Assembly (NCBI RefSeq): GCF_030811855.1
Contig: NZ_JAUSRN010000011.1
Span: forward strand, 1 to 64,000
Length of the DNA: 64,000 nt
DNA from: Variovorax paradoxus
Lineage (GTDB): Bacteria > Pseudomonadota > Gammaproteobacteria > Burkholderiales > Burkholderiaceae_C
Direction of reading: 5' to 3'
Both the position numbers and the translations under genes were made by a program. This document shows positions 6,838 to 15,299 of this stretch, one piece after another. The notes below the pieces were generated by a model that searched no databases, was not told the origin of the DNA, and saw only the letters and a list, made by a program, of their open reading frames with translations. The stretch's first letter is position 1; each line of letters opens with the position of its first letter.

Positions 6838-8438
6838 CTGCGCTTCTTCCAGAACCGCGGCGCCTTCTCGATCTTGCAGAGCGCCTTGCGACACGCCCTC
6901 GCGCCCGCCGCGTGGCGCGCGCTGAACCAGCCGACGGCAAACCAGGCGCGGGCGTCGCGCGCGCTGGCCTTGCGGTAGAGCGCCTGTGCGACAGCTTCGT
7001 CGTTGAATCGGCCCAGCGCGTCTTGCGCCGGGCGAAGCCGCTTCAGGTAACGCCCGGCGGCTGAGGTTTTTGTGTCCTCCGCATCCGCGAACAACGGCAT
7101 CACGAATTCGGCGAGGTAGCGCAGGCGCTTGAGCCTTTTGCGCGTGCGATGCTGGTCTTCGGAGCTCAGCGATTCGAAGCGCTGGCCATCGCGCACGATC
7201 TGTTCATGCAGATGCTGCAAGCGCTTGCGCAGATAACGGCGCGCATCGCTGGCATCCAACGGCTCCGATGGCGAGGGGGCTTGTTTGGGTGCTTCGGCAT
7301 CGCTTTTCGGTGCGGCTTCCACTGCAGCCGTTGCAGCCGCGGTGAACCCGATGAGCGAAACCAGCACCGATTGAAAAGCCGGCGCGCGCACGACGTCGCC
7401 AGGCGAAGGCGCGTGGGCCGCCTGCACATCGTCGCCGGCCAGCGGATCGAACGCCGGCGCCCCCGCATCTTGCAGTTGCGGCTGCGCCAGCTTGACCACT
7501 TGGTCGCGATCGCGCAGCACGCCAAGCGCGCGAAAGGCCTCGACCAGCGGCGGCTCCCATTCGGCACTATTGAAAAGCTCCGTACGCTCGTCGAGCCCCG
7601 CCAGTTCGCGCAGCGCCGTGCGCAGGCGCCGGATGCCGATGCGCAGTTGGTGGATCTGTTCCTCATCAATGCTGCCGGCCGCGATTTCGCTGGCGTTGGG
7701 CAGCATTTGCGCCAGGCAGGACGCGACCACGGCTTGCTGGATGGCACGACCGTCGGGCTCCTTGGCAAGACGCGGCGTCTCGGCTTTGACGGCCGGCACC
7801 ACGTCGAGCTTGGCCAAGAGGCGCGCTCCGCGCTCGGCCTTCGATACGGTGCTGAACCACAGGCCGTGCTGCTGCGACCAGCGGTGTGCGAGCGCGACCA
7901 GTCCCCGCACGTCGCCGCGTTTGAGTTCGAGCTCCAGCTCGCACACGGGCGATTCGCGCTCGTCGGGGGTGCCCGCGTAGGCGATGACCTTGCCGACGTC
8001 GAGCGCCAGTTCGACCACGGCGCCGCCCGCCCCGGTGGTGCGCACGTCGCGGGTGAGCCGCACGATGTCGGTGGACTGGCGCTCGACCAGCGCCGCGCCG
8101 CTCGCGGCCAGCACCTTGGCGAGCCGGTCGCCCACGGGCGTGCCCTGGTGGCGTTGGGGGTCGATCACCGGCGCTGCGCTGGCGGCCGCCGCGGCGCCCA
8201 GATCGACGTTGTGCTCGAGCCGGTGCAGCGCGTTGTCTCCGGTGGCCTTGACGGTCTGAACCCAACGCCGCCCTTCCTTGCGTAGCCGCAGCACGATGCC
8301 TTGGGCGGCCAGTGCCTGATCGGCAGTGTCGAAGTAGCGCGCCTGCAGGCGGGTGCGTACGACCGTGCCGCGCCGCATGGCGGCCTCCACCGCTTGCAGG
8401 CGCTCGGCGGGAATATGAAACTTGAACTCGATTTCCAT
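6834..8438 (-). CDS. CYTH and CHAD domain-containing protein
   Basis: A 534-residue two-domain protein. The CYTH triphosphate tunnel domain (about 1-200) opens with the diagnostic E-x-E-x-K signature in MEIEFKF, followed by YFDTADQALAAQGIVLRLR. The CHAD domain (about 235-534) shows conserved His/Arg/Lys helices such as HQLRIGIRRLRTALREL and HRTRKRLKRLRYLAEF, which bind polyphosphate. CYTH-CHAD proteins hydrolyse inorganic triphosphate and associate with polyphosphate granules. The domains are joined by an Ala/Pro/Ser-rich stretch. The start is placed at 8438 to fit the CYTH N-terminus; 8447 is an in-frame alternative. The amidase start lies only 25 bp away on the other strand. Confidence 0.92.
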   Translation of the reverse strand: MEIEFKFHIPAERLQAVEAAMRRGTVVRTRLQARYFDTADQALAAQGIVLRLRKEGRRWVQTVKATGDNALHRLEHNVDLGAAAAASAAPVIDPQRHQGTPVGDRLAKVLAASGAALVERQSTDIVRLTRDVRTTGAGGAVVELALDVGKVIAYAGTPDERESPVCELELELKRGDVRGLVALAHRWSQQHGLWFSTVSKAERGARLLAKLDVVPAVKAETPRLAKEPDGRAIQQAVVASCLAQMLPNASEIAAGSIDEEQIHQLRIGIRRLRTALRELAGLDERTELFNSAEWEPPLVEAFRALGVLRDRDQVVKLAQPQLQDAGAPAFDPLAGDDVQAAHAPSPGDVVRAPAFQSVLVSLIGFTAAATAAVEAAPKSDAEAPKQAPSPSEPLDASDARRYLRKRLQHLHEQIVRDGQRFESLSSEDQHRTRKRLKRLRYLAEFVMPLFADAEDTKTSAAGRYLKRLRPAQDALGRFNDEAVAQALYRKASARDARAWFAVGWFSARHAAGARACRKALCKIEKAPRFWKKRS

Positions 8439-8463
8439 GGCGGCCATGATGCCCGTCTTCACC

Positions 8464-9843
8464 ATGCGCACTACACACGACCCCACTGCATTACTCGCCG
8501 CAGGCGCCGTACTGTCGGCCAGGGCACTGGCCGCCGGGCAAGTGAGCGCCGCTGACCTCTGCGAAGCGTCCATCGCCCGCATCGAAGCGCTCGATGGCGC
8601 GCTCAACGCCGTGGTGGTGCGCGATTTCGCCCGCGCGCGGCGCCAGGCTGCCGAAGCCGACGCGGCGCTCGCTCGCGGCGAGCGCCGGCCGCTGCTCGGC
8701 GTGCCGATGACGGTGAAGGAAGCCTTCAACGTCGCGGGACTGCCGACCTGCTGGGGCCTGCCGCCGTTCCGCGATTTCGTTCCGCCACACGACGCCGTCG
8801 CGGTGCAGCGTCTCAAGGCAGCGGGAGCGGTGATTCTGGGCAAGACGAACGTGCCGCCCGGCTTGGCCGACTGGCAATGCGACAACCCGGTGTATGGCCG
8901 CACGGTGCACCCGCTCGACCCCCAGCGCACGCCGGGCGGCTCGTCGGGCGGCGGCGCCGTGGCGGTGGCCACGGGCATGGTGGCGCTGGAGCTGGGCAGC
9001 GATCTGACGGGTTCGCTGCGTGTTCCCGCAAGCTTTTGCGGCGTGTACACGCACAAGCCGAGCGAGGGCCTGCTGCCAACGCGCGGCTTTGCGTTTCCGG
9101 GCACCGAGGAGGCGCCCTCCGGGCTGCCTTCGGTGATCGGGCCGATCGGCCATTGCGCCGACGACCTGTTGCTGGCGCTCCAAGTGCTGTCTGGGCCCGA
9201 CGCAGCCCATGTGGCAAAAGCTTGCTTCGCACTTCCCGCGCCGCGCCGCGCGGCCGCTAAGGATTGGCGCGTGCTCGTGGTCACGAAGCATCCGCAGGCC
9301 GCCGTGGCGGCGGAGGTGCGCGCCGCCGTCGAAGGCGCGGGCCAGCGACTGGCGAAGGCGGGCGCCGTGGTGGCCGAGGCGTCCGATCTATTGCCCGATC
9401 TGGCCGAGATCGGCGACACCTACGACCAGATCGTGCAGACCATGCTCGCGCACGTCGAACCGGGCGGCCGGTCGCCCATGTCGCTGCACGCCTGGTTCGA
9501 CCTGCTCGCGACGCGCACGCGCATCCGGGCGCAACTGCGGGCGCTGTTCACGCAATTCGACGCGGTGCTGTGTCCGGCCGTCGGCTGCGGCGCCTTCGAA
9601 CACGTGAGCGAACCGGACTTCAGCAAGCGAACACTCACTGTCGATGGAACCAAGACCCCATATTACGCACTGGGCGCCTGGGCAGCTTTGGCAAGCCTTG
9701 GCGGACTGCCGGCCACGGTCGCTCCCGCGGGCTTCACGAAGGGCGGATTGCCACTGGGCGTGCAGATCGTCGGTCCGTACTTCGAGGACCGCAGCACCAT
9801 CGCCCTGGCCCGATTGCTGACAAGAACCGTGCTTGAAAAATAA
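8464..9843 (+). CDS. Amidase (amidase-signature family)
   Basis: A 459-residue amidase-signature hydrolase. The catalytic Ser-cisSer-Lys triad can be placed: Lys in PMTVKEAFNV, the cis-Ser in the glycine loop RTPGGSSGGGAVAVATG, and the nucleophile Ser in GSDLTGSLRVPASFCG. Members hydrolyse carboxamides. The substrate cannot be read from sequence, and no gatC or gatB is nearby, so this is not GatA. The start is uncertain: ATG 8464 fits the family best, and 8449 is possible but would overlap the CYTH-CHAD start. No Shine-Dalgarno is evident. The next gene is separated by a paired operator-like region. Confidence 0.9.
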   Translation: MRTTHDPTALLAAGAVLSARALAAGQVSAADLCEASIARIEALDGALNAVVVRDFARARRQAAEADAALARGERRPLLGVPMTVKEAFNVAGLPTCWGLPPFRDFVPPHDAVAVQRLKAAGAVILGKTNVPPGLADWQCDNPVYGRTVHPLDPQRTPGGSSGGGAVAVATGMVALELGSDLTGSLRVPASFCGVYTHKPSEGLLPTRGFAFPGTEEAPSGLPSVIGPIGHCADDLLLALQVLSGPDAAHVAKACFALPAPRRAAAKDWRVLVVTKHPQAAVAAEVRAAVEGAGQRLAKAGAVVAEASDLLPDLAEIGDTYDQIVQTMLAHVEPGGRSPMSLHAWFDLLATRTRIRAQLRALFTQFDAVLCPAVGCGAFEHVSEPDFSKRTLTVDGTKTPYYALGAWAALASLGGLPATVAPAGFTKGGLPLGVQIVGPYFEDRSTIALARLLTRTVLEK

Positions 9844-9844
9844 T

Positions 9845-9891
9845 GTGGACGCCGTCCATTTTCTTTGGTATCTTTTGTGGACGGCGTACAC
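9845..9891. promoter_or_regulatory. Paired 15-bp operator-like dyads
   Basis: GTGGACGCCGTCCAT (9845-9859) and GTGGACGGCGTACAC (9877-9891). The second, read on the other strand, is GTGTACGCCGTCCAC, differing from the first at only two positions. Their centres are 32 bp apart, about three helical turns, flanking an A+T-rich stretch with TTTGGTATCTTTT. They start right after the amidase stop and lie about 50 bp before the VOC gene. The arrangement is typical of a TetR-type operator pair over a promoter. No tetR gene lies in the window. Confidence 0.55.
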
Positions 9892-9943
9892 AACACGTCG
9901 GCAAACATCCGATCCACTCTTCATCGAAACAGGAAGACAACCC

Positions 9944-10366
9944 ATGGCCAACAAGCAGATCTTCGTGAACCTCGCCGTCAAGAACCTGGAGAAGTCCAAG
10001 GCTTTCTTTGCTGCGCTGGGCTATACCTTCAACGAGAAATTCACCGACGCGAATGCCGCCTGCATGGTGATCCAGGAGGGCAGCATTCACGCCATGCTGC
10101 TGGTCGAAGACTTCTTCAAAACCTTTACCGACAAGAGCCTCACCGACACCAGCAAGAGCACCGAGGTGCTGCTGTGCCTCTCGTGCGAAAACCGGGCCGA
10201 AGTCGACGAGATGGTGGCCAAGGCCGTGGCCACGGGCGGCACGGTGCCACGCAAGCCGCAGGACTACGGCTTCATGTACAGCCACGGCTTCCAGGACCTC
10301 GACGGCCACCTGTGGGAGCTGGTGTACATGGACCCGAACGCCGAAGTGCCCCACCAGAACCCCTGA
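9944..10366 (+). CDS. VOC (glyoxalase/bleomycin-resistance) family protein
   Basis: A 140-residue vicinal-oxygen-chelate protein with paired beta-alpha-beta-beta-beta modules: IFVNLAVKNLEKSKAFFAAL at the start and FQDLDGHLWELVYMDP near the end. The second module keeps Asp-x-x-Gly-His and the Glu expected at a metal site. These proteins range from lyases to resistance or dioxygenase-like enzymes and the reaction cannot be assigned. AGGAAG lies 8 nt upstream of the ATG. The paired operator-like dyads in its leader suggest tight induction. Confidence 0.88.
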   Translation: MANKQIFVNLAVKNLEKSKAFFAALGYTFNEKFTDANAACMVIQEGSIHAMLLVEDFFKTFTDKSLTDTSKSTEVLLCLSCENRAEVDEMVAKAVATGGTVPRKPQDYGFMYSHGFQDLDGHLWELVYMDPNAEVPHQNP

Positions 10367-10462
10367 TGCCCCGGCGCTGAAACGCACGAGCGTGATGCCC
10401 ATCGTTCCATATGCGCTTCTCACTGTTGCGCGAAAGGGCCCTTCCTTAAAGCGCGCGAGCCC

Positions 10463-10524
10463 CGATATTCCGAAGATCAGCGCGGCCGTACGTTCGGCGG
10501 CGCAACCAACAGAAAGGAATATCG
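10463..10524 (+). promoter_or_regulatory. Leader inverted repeat overlapping the Shine-Dalgarno of pirin 2
   Basis: CGATATTCC (10463-10471) is the exact reverse complement of GGAATATCG (10516-10524). The second arm includes the GGA of the ribosome-binding site of the second pirin gene, so pairing could hide it. A 44-nt loop separates the arms, which makes it a weak structure by itself. Confidence 0.3.
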
Positions 10525-10526
10525 AG

Positions 10527-11603
10527 GTGTCCGCCCACAACATTGATGAAGAAGCCCGCAGCCCCGTCCTGCAGGTAAGCCCGCTCGGCTTCCCGTGGCA
10601 GACGATCGACCCGTTCCTGTTCTGCGTCTATCACGACGATGCCTATCCCAAGGCCAACGCCCGGATGGGTCCCGATGCCCCGCTGGCGGGCCGCCAGATC
10701 GGCCAGGACTTCAGCCGCAAGGACGGCTGGAGCATGTATCACGGCGAGACGGTGCCGGGCTTTCCCTCGCACCCGCACCGGGGTTTCGAGACGGTGACCA
10801 TCGTTCGCAAGGGGCTGGTCGACCATTCCGATTCGCTGGGCGCCACCGCGCGCTTCGGCGGCGGCGACGTGCAGTGGCTCACGGCCGGCAAGGGCATCGT
10901 GCATTCGGAGATGTTCCCGCTGCTCGATGCGAACGCGCCCAACCCGCTGGAGCTGTTCCAGATTTGGCTCAACCTCCCGGCCGGAAGCAAGATGGCCGAG
11001 CCGCACTTCACGATGTTCTGGTCGGAGGCGATTCCGCGCTTTGCATCGGACGACGCGAAGGGCGGCCGCACCGAGGTCGCGGTCATCGCGGGCCAGTTCA
11101 GTGGCGCGTCGGACAACGGACAAGGACCCATTGCGCCTCTTGCGCCGCCGCCTGATTCATGGGCCGCAAAGGCCGATGCCGGCGTGGCGATCTGGACGCT
11201 CAAGATGACGCCGGGCGCCCAGTGGACGCTGCCGGCCGCCGCGGGCGAAGGCACGCGGCGCGTGCTGTATTTCTTCAAGGGCGCCGTGGCGCACATCGCA
11301 GGCCGACGCGTCGAAGGCCCGGCCGCCATCGAGCTGCGTGCCGATGCGGCTGTAGAACTGCGCAATGGCGACGGCGAAGCCAGCGAGTTTCTGCTGCTGC
11401 AGGGCCGCCCGATCGCCGAGCCGGTGGTGCAGTACGGCCCGTTCGTGATGAACACGCAGGCCGAGATCGGCCAGACCCTGGACGACTACCGCCGCACGCA
11501 GTTCGGCGGCTGGCCCTGGGACGATCCGGCGCCGGTGCATGACCGCGGCGCTGCGCGCTTTGCGCGGCACCCTGGCGGACGCGAGGAATCGCCGGAGGCC
11601 TAA
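10527..11603 (+). CDS. Pirin family protein
   Basis: A 358-residue pirin with an intact canonical metal site: FPSHPHRGFETVTIV supplies His-x-His and AGKGIVHSEMF supplies His-x-Glu. The N-terminal cupin is followed by a C-terminal cupin around residues 225-320, and the tail is long (NTQAEIGQTLDDYRRTQFGGWPW). It is longer than the first pirin in the window and keeps all four ligands. GTG at 10527 is chosen as start because AAAGGA sits 9 nt upstream; sequence further up is non-coding in character. Stand-alone gene, downstream of the VOC gene on the same strand. Confidence 0.9.
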   Translation: MSAHNIDEEARSPVLQVSPLGFPWQTIDPFLFCVYHDDAYPKANARMGPDAPLAGRQIGQDFSRKDGWSMYHGETVPGFPSHPHRGFETVTIVRKGLVDHSDSLGATARFGGGDVQWLTAGKGIVHSEMFPLLDANAPNPLELFQIWLNLPAGSKMAEPHFTMFWSEAIPRFASDDAKGGRTEVAVIAGQFSGASDNGQGPIAPLAPPPDSWAAKADAGVAIWTLKMTPGAQWTLPAAAGEGTRRVLYFFKGAVAHIAGRRVEGPAAIELRADAAVELRNGDGEASEFLLLQGRPIAEPVVQYGPFVMNTQAEIGQTLDDYRRTQFGGWPWDDPAPVHDRGAARFARHPGGREESPEA

Positions 11604-11624
11604 GCACGCAACTTCGGGGCCGCG

Positions 11625-11915
11625 TCAAACGGTCTTGAGGATCTCAGTAGCGGGTGCGGTCATGCTCGGCACGAACTCGATCACTTCGGTGGTCGCCACG
11701 CCGTTCTGCACGAAGGGGTCGCGTGCCAGCACCGCCTCGAGCGCGGCCCGTTCGCCCGAGCGCGCGAAGATCACGCCGCCCTTGCGCGGCACCTGCCGGC
11801 CCGAGGCCAGGAAGAGTCCGCTCTCGTAGTGTTTTCGAAGCCAGGTCATGTGCGCGTCCATCAATACATCGAGCTCTTCCAGGGGACGAATGTAGGTCAG
11901 GGTGACGATGAACAT
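11625..11915 (-). CDS. YciI-like family protein
   Basis: A 96-residue ferredoxin-like fold protein of the YciI/YCII family. It shows the paired residues thought to act in the family, His in LMDAHMTWLR and Asp in VLARDPFVQNG, with the end VIEFVPSMTAPA. Members are presumed hydrolases or dehydrochlorinase-like; function here is unknown. It converges on the pirin gene with a 21-bp gap and is divergent from the M4 protease gene. Confidence 0.85.
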   Translation of the reverse strand: MFIVTLTYIRPLEELDVLMDAHMTWLRKHYESGLFLASGRQVPRKGGVIFARSGERAALEAVLARDPFVQNGVATTEVIEFVPSMTAPATEILKTV

Positions 11916-12058
11916 GGCAAAGGCAACAAGTGGGTCGAGCTCCGATCGTATGGCCTTGCCTTTCCATTTCGTGACACCAGAAGTAACGGAGTGATCCAGT
12001 TTTTACGGGTTTCTGCTACCGTCTTTTCTACCGTTCCACCGCTCGAGGAGAGTTGCCC

Positions 12059-13129
12059 ATGCCGCTCCGGCCGCCGCCCCTTTTGCCACCCAGCTTCGTA
12101 CCGCCGTACCTGCTGGACCGGCTGGCGGAACGCGCCAGCGCGCATGCCAGCGCACGGGCGGCCCAGACGCTGATGATCGACCGCGAACACCGCGGGCTTC
12201 GAGAAGCGGTGGCTTCGAAAGGCGTGTCGTCGGGCCCGGCGCCGCGCTACCTTCGACGCGACTCGCCGGCGCGCGCCATTCATGACGCGGAGCACACCAT
12301 GAGCCTGCCCGGCCGGCTGGTGCGTGCCGAAGGCCAAGCCGCCATCGGCGACATCGCAGCCGACGAGGCCTACGACTACCTTGGCGCTACCTACCGCCTC
12401 TACCACGACGTCTTCGAGCGCGATTCCATCGACGGCGCCGGCATGCCGCTGACCGGCAGCGTGCACTACGGCAACGACTACGACAACGCCTTCTGGAACG
12501 GCAAGCAGATGGTGTTCGGCGACGGCGACGGCGAGGTCATGAACCGGTTCACCATCGCAGTGGACATCATCGGCCACGAGCTCACGCACGGCGTCATCGA
12601 CCATGAGTCGGGCCTCGTCTACCAGGGGCAGCCAGGCGCGCTCAACGAGTCGATCTGCGACGTGTTCGGCGCTCTGGTCAAGCAGCACCTCCTGAAGCAG
12701 ACGGCGCAGCAGGCCGACTGGCTCGTGGGCGCGGGGCTTTTCACCGCCAAGGTGAAGGCGCGCGCGCTGCGTTCGATGGCCGAGCCCGGCACGGCCTACG
12801 ACGACCCGGTGCTGGGCAAAGACCCTCAGCCCGCCCATATGAAAGACTTTGTCGTCACGCGGCAGGACAATGGCGGCGTGCACATCAATTCCGGCATTCC
12901 GAACCGCGCTTTCTGCCTCGCTGCCACGGCCCTCCCCGGCGTGGCGTGGGAGACCGCGGGCCGTGTCTGGTACGACACGGTGTGCGATCGGCGGCTGCGC
13001 CAGGACGCCGATTTCGAGGCCTTCGCGCAACTGAGCGTGGAGAACGCGGCCAAGCGCTTCGGCGCAGACAGCGCGGTGCACAAGGCCGTCGGCGCCGCTT
13101 GGAACACCGTGGGAGTCTCACCCTCATGA
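12059..13129 (+). CDS. M4 family metallopeptidase, protealysin-like
   Basis: A 356-residue thermolysin-family protease. The zinc motif HELTH lies at about 173-177, with the third ligand Glu about 24 residues later in GALNESICD, and the catalytic His region in GGVHINSGIPN. There is no signal peptide; instead a short (about 50-residue) propeptide carries PPYLLDRLAERAS, the pattern of protealysin-like precursors. This points to a cytosolic precursor that is released by a non-Sec route. ATG 12059 has GAGGAG 8 nt upstream; an in-frame TTG at 12053 is too close to the SD. Its TGA overlaps the ATG of the emfourin gene, so protease and inhibitor are translationally coupled. Confidence 0.93.
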   Translation: MPLRPPPLLPPSFVPPYLLDRLAERASAHASARAAQTLMIDREHRGLREAVASKGVSSGPAPRYLRRDSPARAIHDAEHTMSLPGRLVRAEGQAAIGDIAADEAYDYLGATYRLYHDVFERDSIDGAGMPLTGSVHYGNDYDNAFWNGKQMVFGDGDGEVMNRFTIAVDIIGHELTHGVIDHESGLVYQGQPGALNESICDVFGALVKQHLLKQTAQQADWLVGAGLFTAKVKARALRSMAEPGTAYDDPVLGKDPQPAHMKDFVVTRQDNGGVHINSGIPNRAFCLAATALPGVAWETAGRVWYDTVCDRRLRQDADFEAFAQLSVENAAKRFGADSAVHKAVGAAWNTVGVSPS

Positions 13130-13464
13130 TTCAGCTTCCACCCCTGGACCAGGCTTCCATCGTGCGCGTGACGCGCGAGGGCGGCGTTGCTTATTTGCCG
13201 GGGCTTTCGCGCCCGCGCAGCTACCAGCTGGGCAATTGCAGCGAAGAATTGCGCCAGCAGATCGGCGAGGCATTGCAAAGCGCCGCCCCGCATGCGGAGC
13301 AGGGCGGCGGGCCCGGCTCGCAGGGCGGCGACCAGCGCTTCTACCGCGTCGAAGTGGTGGTGGAAAGCGCTACCGCGCATTCAGGTTCGATCAGCTTCGA
13401 AGTGCCCGAGTCCGAGGCGCCCGAAGCGCTGGTGCACCTCTGGAAAGACGCCGCCGACCGCTGA
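13126..13464 (+). CDS. Emfourin-like protealysin inhibitor
   Basis: A 112-residue cytosolic protein overlapping the M4 protease gene by ATGA. The sequence VRVTREGGVAYLPGLSR at the start, the alternation of beta-strands, and its gene position match emfourin, the slow-binding protein inhibitor encoded beside protealysin in Serratia. The expected role is to block the intracellular protease through its N-terminal segment until release. A Gly/Gln-rich loop (EQGGGPGSQGGDQ) in the middle is probably a disordered insertion. Assignment rests on context plus family resemblance. Confidence 0.8.
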   Translation: MIQLPPLDQASIVRVTREGGVAYLPGLSRPRSYQLGNCSEELRQQIGEALQSAAPHAEQGGGPGSQGGDQRFYRVEVVVESATAHSGSISFEVPESEAPEALVHLWKDAADR

Positions 13465-13489
13465 GCCCGCGGCGGGCGCGGCTTTCAAA

Positions 13490-14818
13490 TCAAAGCCCGC
13501 CCAGAACCGTCGAAGCCACCAGCCACACGTTGGCCGAGCTGATCACGCCGAACAGCCCCCAGGCCAGCAGCTTGACCAGCGTGCCATTGGCAAAGCCGCC
13601 CATCAGCGAGCGGCTGCTGGTGAAGCGGATCAGCGGCCACATGGCAAACGGGAGCTGGAAGCTCAGCACCACCTGGCTCAGCACCAGCATCTTGCCCACG
13701 CCGCCATCACCGAACCACCAGACGCCGAGAAAGGCCGGGCCCAGCGCCAGCGCGCGCGTGATCAGGCGGCGCTGCCAGCACGGGATCTTCAGGTCGAGAA
13801 AACCTTCCATGATGATCTGGCCCGCGATGGTGCCGGTGAAGGTTGAGCTCTGGCCCGAGGCCAGGAGCGCAATGCCGAACAGCGTGGCCGCGAACGCGCT
13901 GCCCACGATGGGCTCGATGAGCCGGTAGGCATGGTCGATCTCGGTCACTTCCACGTGGCCGGTGCTGTGGAAGGCGCTGGCCGCCAGCACCATGATGGCC
14001 GCGTTGACCAAGAGCGCGAGCGACAGCGAAAACACCGCGTCGAAGGTGCAGAAGCGCACCGCCTCGCGGCGCGCCGCATCCGTGGCGGCCACCAGCCGGG
14101 TCTGCACGATGGACGAATGCAGGTACAGGTTGTGCGGCATCACCGTGGCGCCGACCACGCCGATCGCGAGGTACAGCGCGCCCGGCTGCTGCAGCCGCTC
14201 GAAGCTGGGCGCGAAGCCGATCGCCACGCCGAACCAGTTGGGCTGCGACATCGCAAGCTCCACCACGAAGCAACCCGCGATGGTGCCCACCAGCCCGAGC
14301 ACGATGGCTTCGACGCGCCGAAAGCCCGCGCCCTGAAGCCCCAACACGAGGAGCGTGTCGAATGCCGTGATCGCAATGCCGACCGGAATCGAAACGCCGA
14401 ACAGCAAATGCAATGCGAGCGCGCTGCCCAGCACCTCGGCCAGGTCGCAAGCCACGATGGCGAGCTCGGCACCCAGCCACAGAAAGCGGCTGGCGCGCGG
14501 TGAATAGCGCTCGCGGCAGGCGCGCGCCAGGTCCTTCTGCGCCACGATGCCGAGCCGCACGCACAGCGTTTGCAGCAGCATGGCCGCGAGGCTCGCGAGC
14601 AGCACCACGAAGAGGAGGCCGTAGCCGAAGCGCGAGCCCGCCTCGATGTCGGTGGCCCAGTTGCCGGGGTCCATGTAACCCACCGACACCAGCAAGCCGG
14701 GGCCGGCATAGCGCAGCAGCTTCTTGCCGAAGGGCAGATCCTGCGGAACCGCCACGCTGCCCTTGACTTCGGAAGGGCAGAACGGCGCCGTGGCCGTGCG
14801 GGGCAGGGGAAAGAACAT
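13490..14818 (-). CDS. mntH: NRAMP family Mn2+/H+ symporter
   Basis: A 442-residue inner-membrane transporter with eleven to twelve hydrophobic segments. TM1 carries the metal-binding DPGNWATD and TM6 the MPHNLYLHSS motif, the two broken helices that coordinate Mn2+ or Fe2+ in NRAMP/MntH. It imports manganese. The UPF0016 exporter at 61.2-61.8 kb, under a manganese riboswitch, would be its counterpart. I see no obvious MntR or Fur box in the 96-bp gap to the next gene. It converges on the emfourin gene with a 25-bp gap. Confidence 0.94.
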   Translation of the reverse strand: MFFPLPRTATAPFCPSEVKGSVAVPQDLPFGKKLLRYAGPGLLVSVGYMDPGNWATDIEAGSRFGYGLLFVVLLASLAAMLLQTLCVRLGIVAQKDLARACRERYSPRASRFLWLGAELAIVACDLAEVLGSALALHLLFGVSIPVGIAITAFDTLLVLGLQGAGFRRVEAIVLGLVGTIAGCFVVELAMSQPNWFGVAIGFAPSFERLQQPGALYLAIGVVGATVMPHNLYLHSSIVQTRLVAATDAARREAVRFCTFDAVFSLSLALLVNAAIMVLAASAFHSTGHVEVTEIDHAYRLIEPIVGSAFAATLFGIALLASGQSSTFTGTIAGQIIMEGFLDLKIPCWQRRLITRALALGPAFLGVWWFGDGGVGKMLVLSQVVLSFQLPFAMWPLIRFTSSRSLMGGFANGTLVKLLAWGLFGVISSANVWLVASTVLGGL

Positions 14819-14914
14819 GCGCGCGATGATAGGGTCGCGCGCGGGACCCGCGCTCGGGCGGCGGATCTTTTAGATTCGACGACTCCCATCCACAACCACA
14901 CTGGAGCCCTTTTC

Positions 14915-15223
14915 ATGATTCACGTCGTCGCCGTCGTCAATGCCAAGCCAGGCCAGCGCGCCAAACTGCTCGAAGCCTTTGCGGCCAACCGCGCGGCCGT
15001 GCTGGCCGAAGAGGGCTGCATCGAATACGCGGCCACCATCGACGCACAAGGCGTCCCGACATCGAAGGCCAGCTTCGGCCCGGACACCTTCGTTGTCATC
15101 GAGAAGTGGGAAACGCTGGCCCACCTGCAGGCCCATGCGGTGGCACCGCACATGGCGGCTCACGGCGCGCGGACGAAGGAGCTGGTCGAGAGCAAGCTGA
15201 TCCACGTGCTCGAGCCGGTGTGA
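14915..15223 (+). CDS. Antibiotic biosynthesis monooxygenase (ABM/YgiN-like) family protein
   Basis: A 102-residue dimeric ferredoxin-like protein: MIHVVAVVNAKPGQRAKLLEAF at the start and VVIEKWETLAHLQAHAVAPHM in the second half are the usual ABM/YgiN patterns. YgiN relatives are quinol monooxygenases; the reaction here is not certain. GGAG lies about 9 nt before the ATG. It is transcribed away from mntH and ends before the terminator shared with gap. Confidence 0.85.
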   Translation: MIHVVAVVNAKPGQRAKLLEAFAANRAAVLAEEGCIEYAATIDAQGVPTSKASFGPDTFVVIEKWETLAHLQAHAVAPHMAAHGARTKELVESKLIHVLEPV

Positions 15224-15259
15224 CGATTCGGTTTTTTTCTTCCGTGAGCCCATGAAAAA

Positions 15260-15281
15260 ACGCGCCCGAGGGCGCGTTTTT
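15260..15281. terminator. Bidirectional rho-independent terminator
   Basis: ACGCGCCC-GA-GGGCGCGT is a perfect 8-bp stem flanked by a run of A on the left and of T on the right, so it can end both the ABM-family transcript (+) and the gap transcript (-). It lies between the two converging genes. Confidence 0.9.
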
Positions 15282-15299
15282 CGTTGGAGCTTCGAAGCC

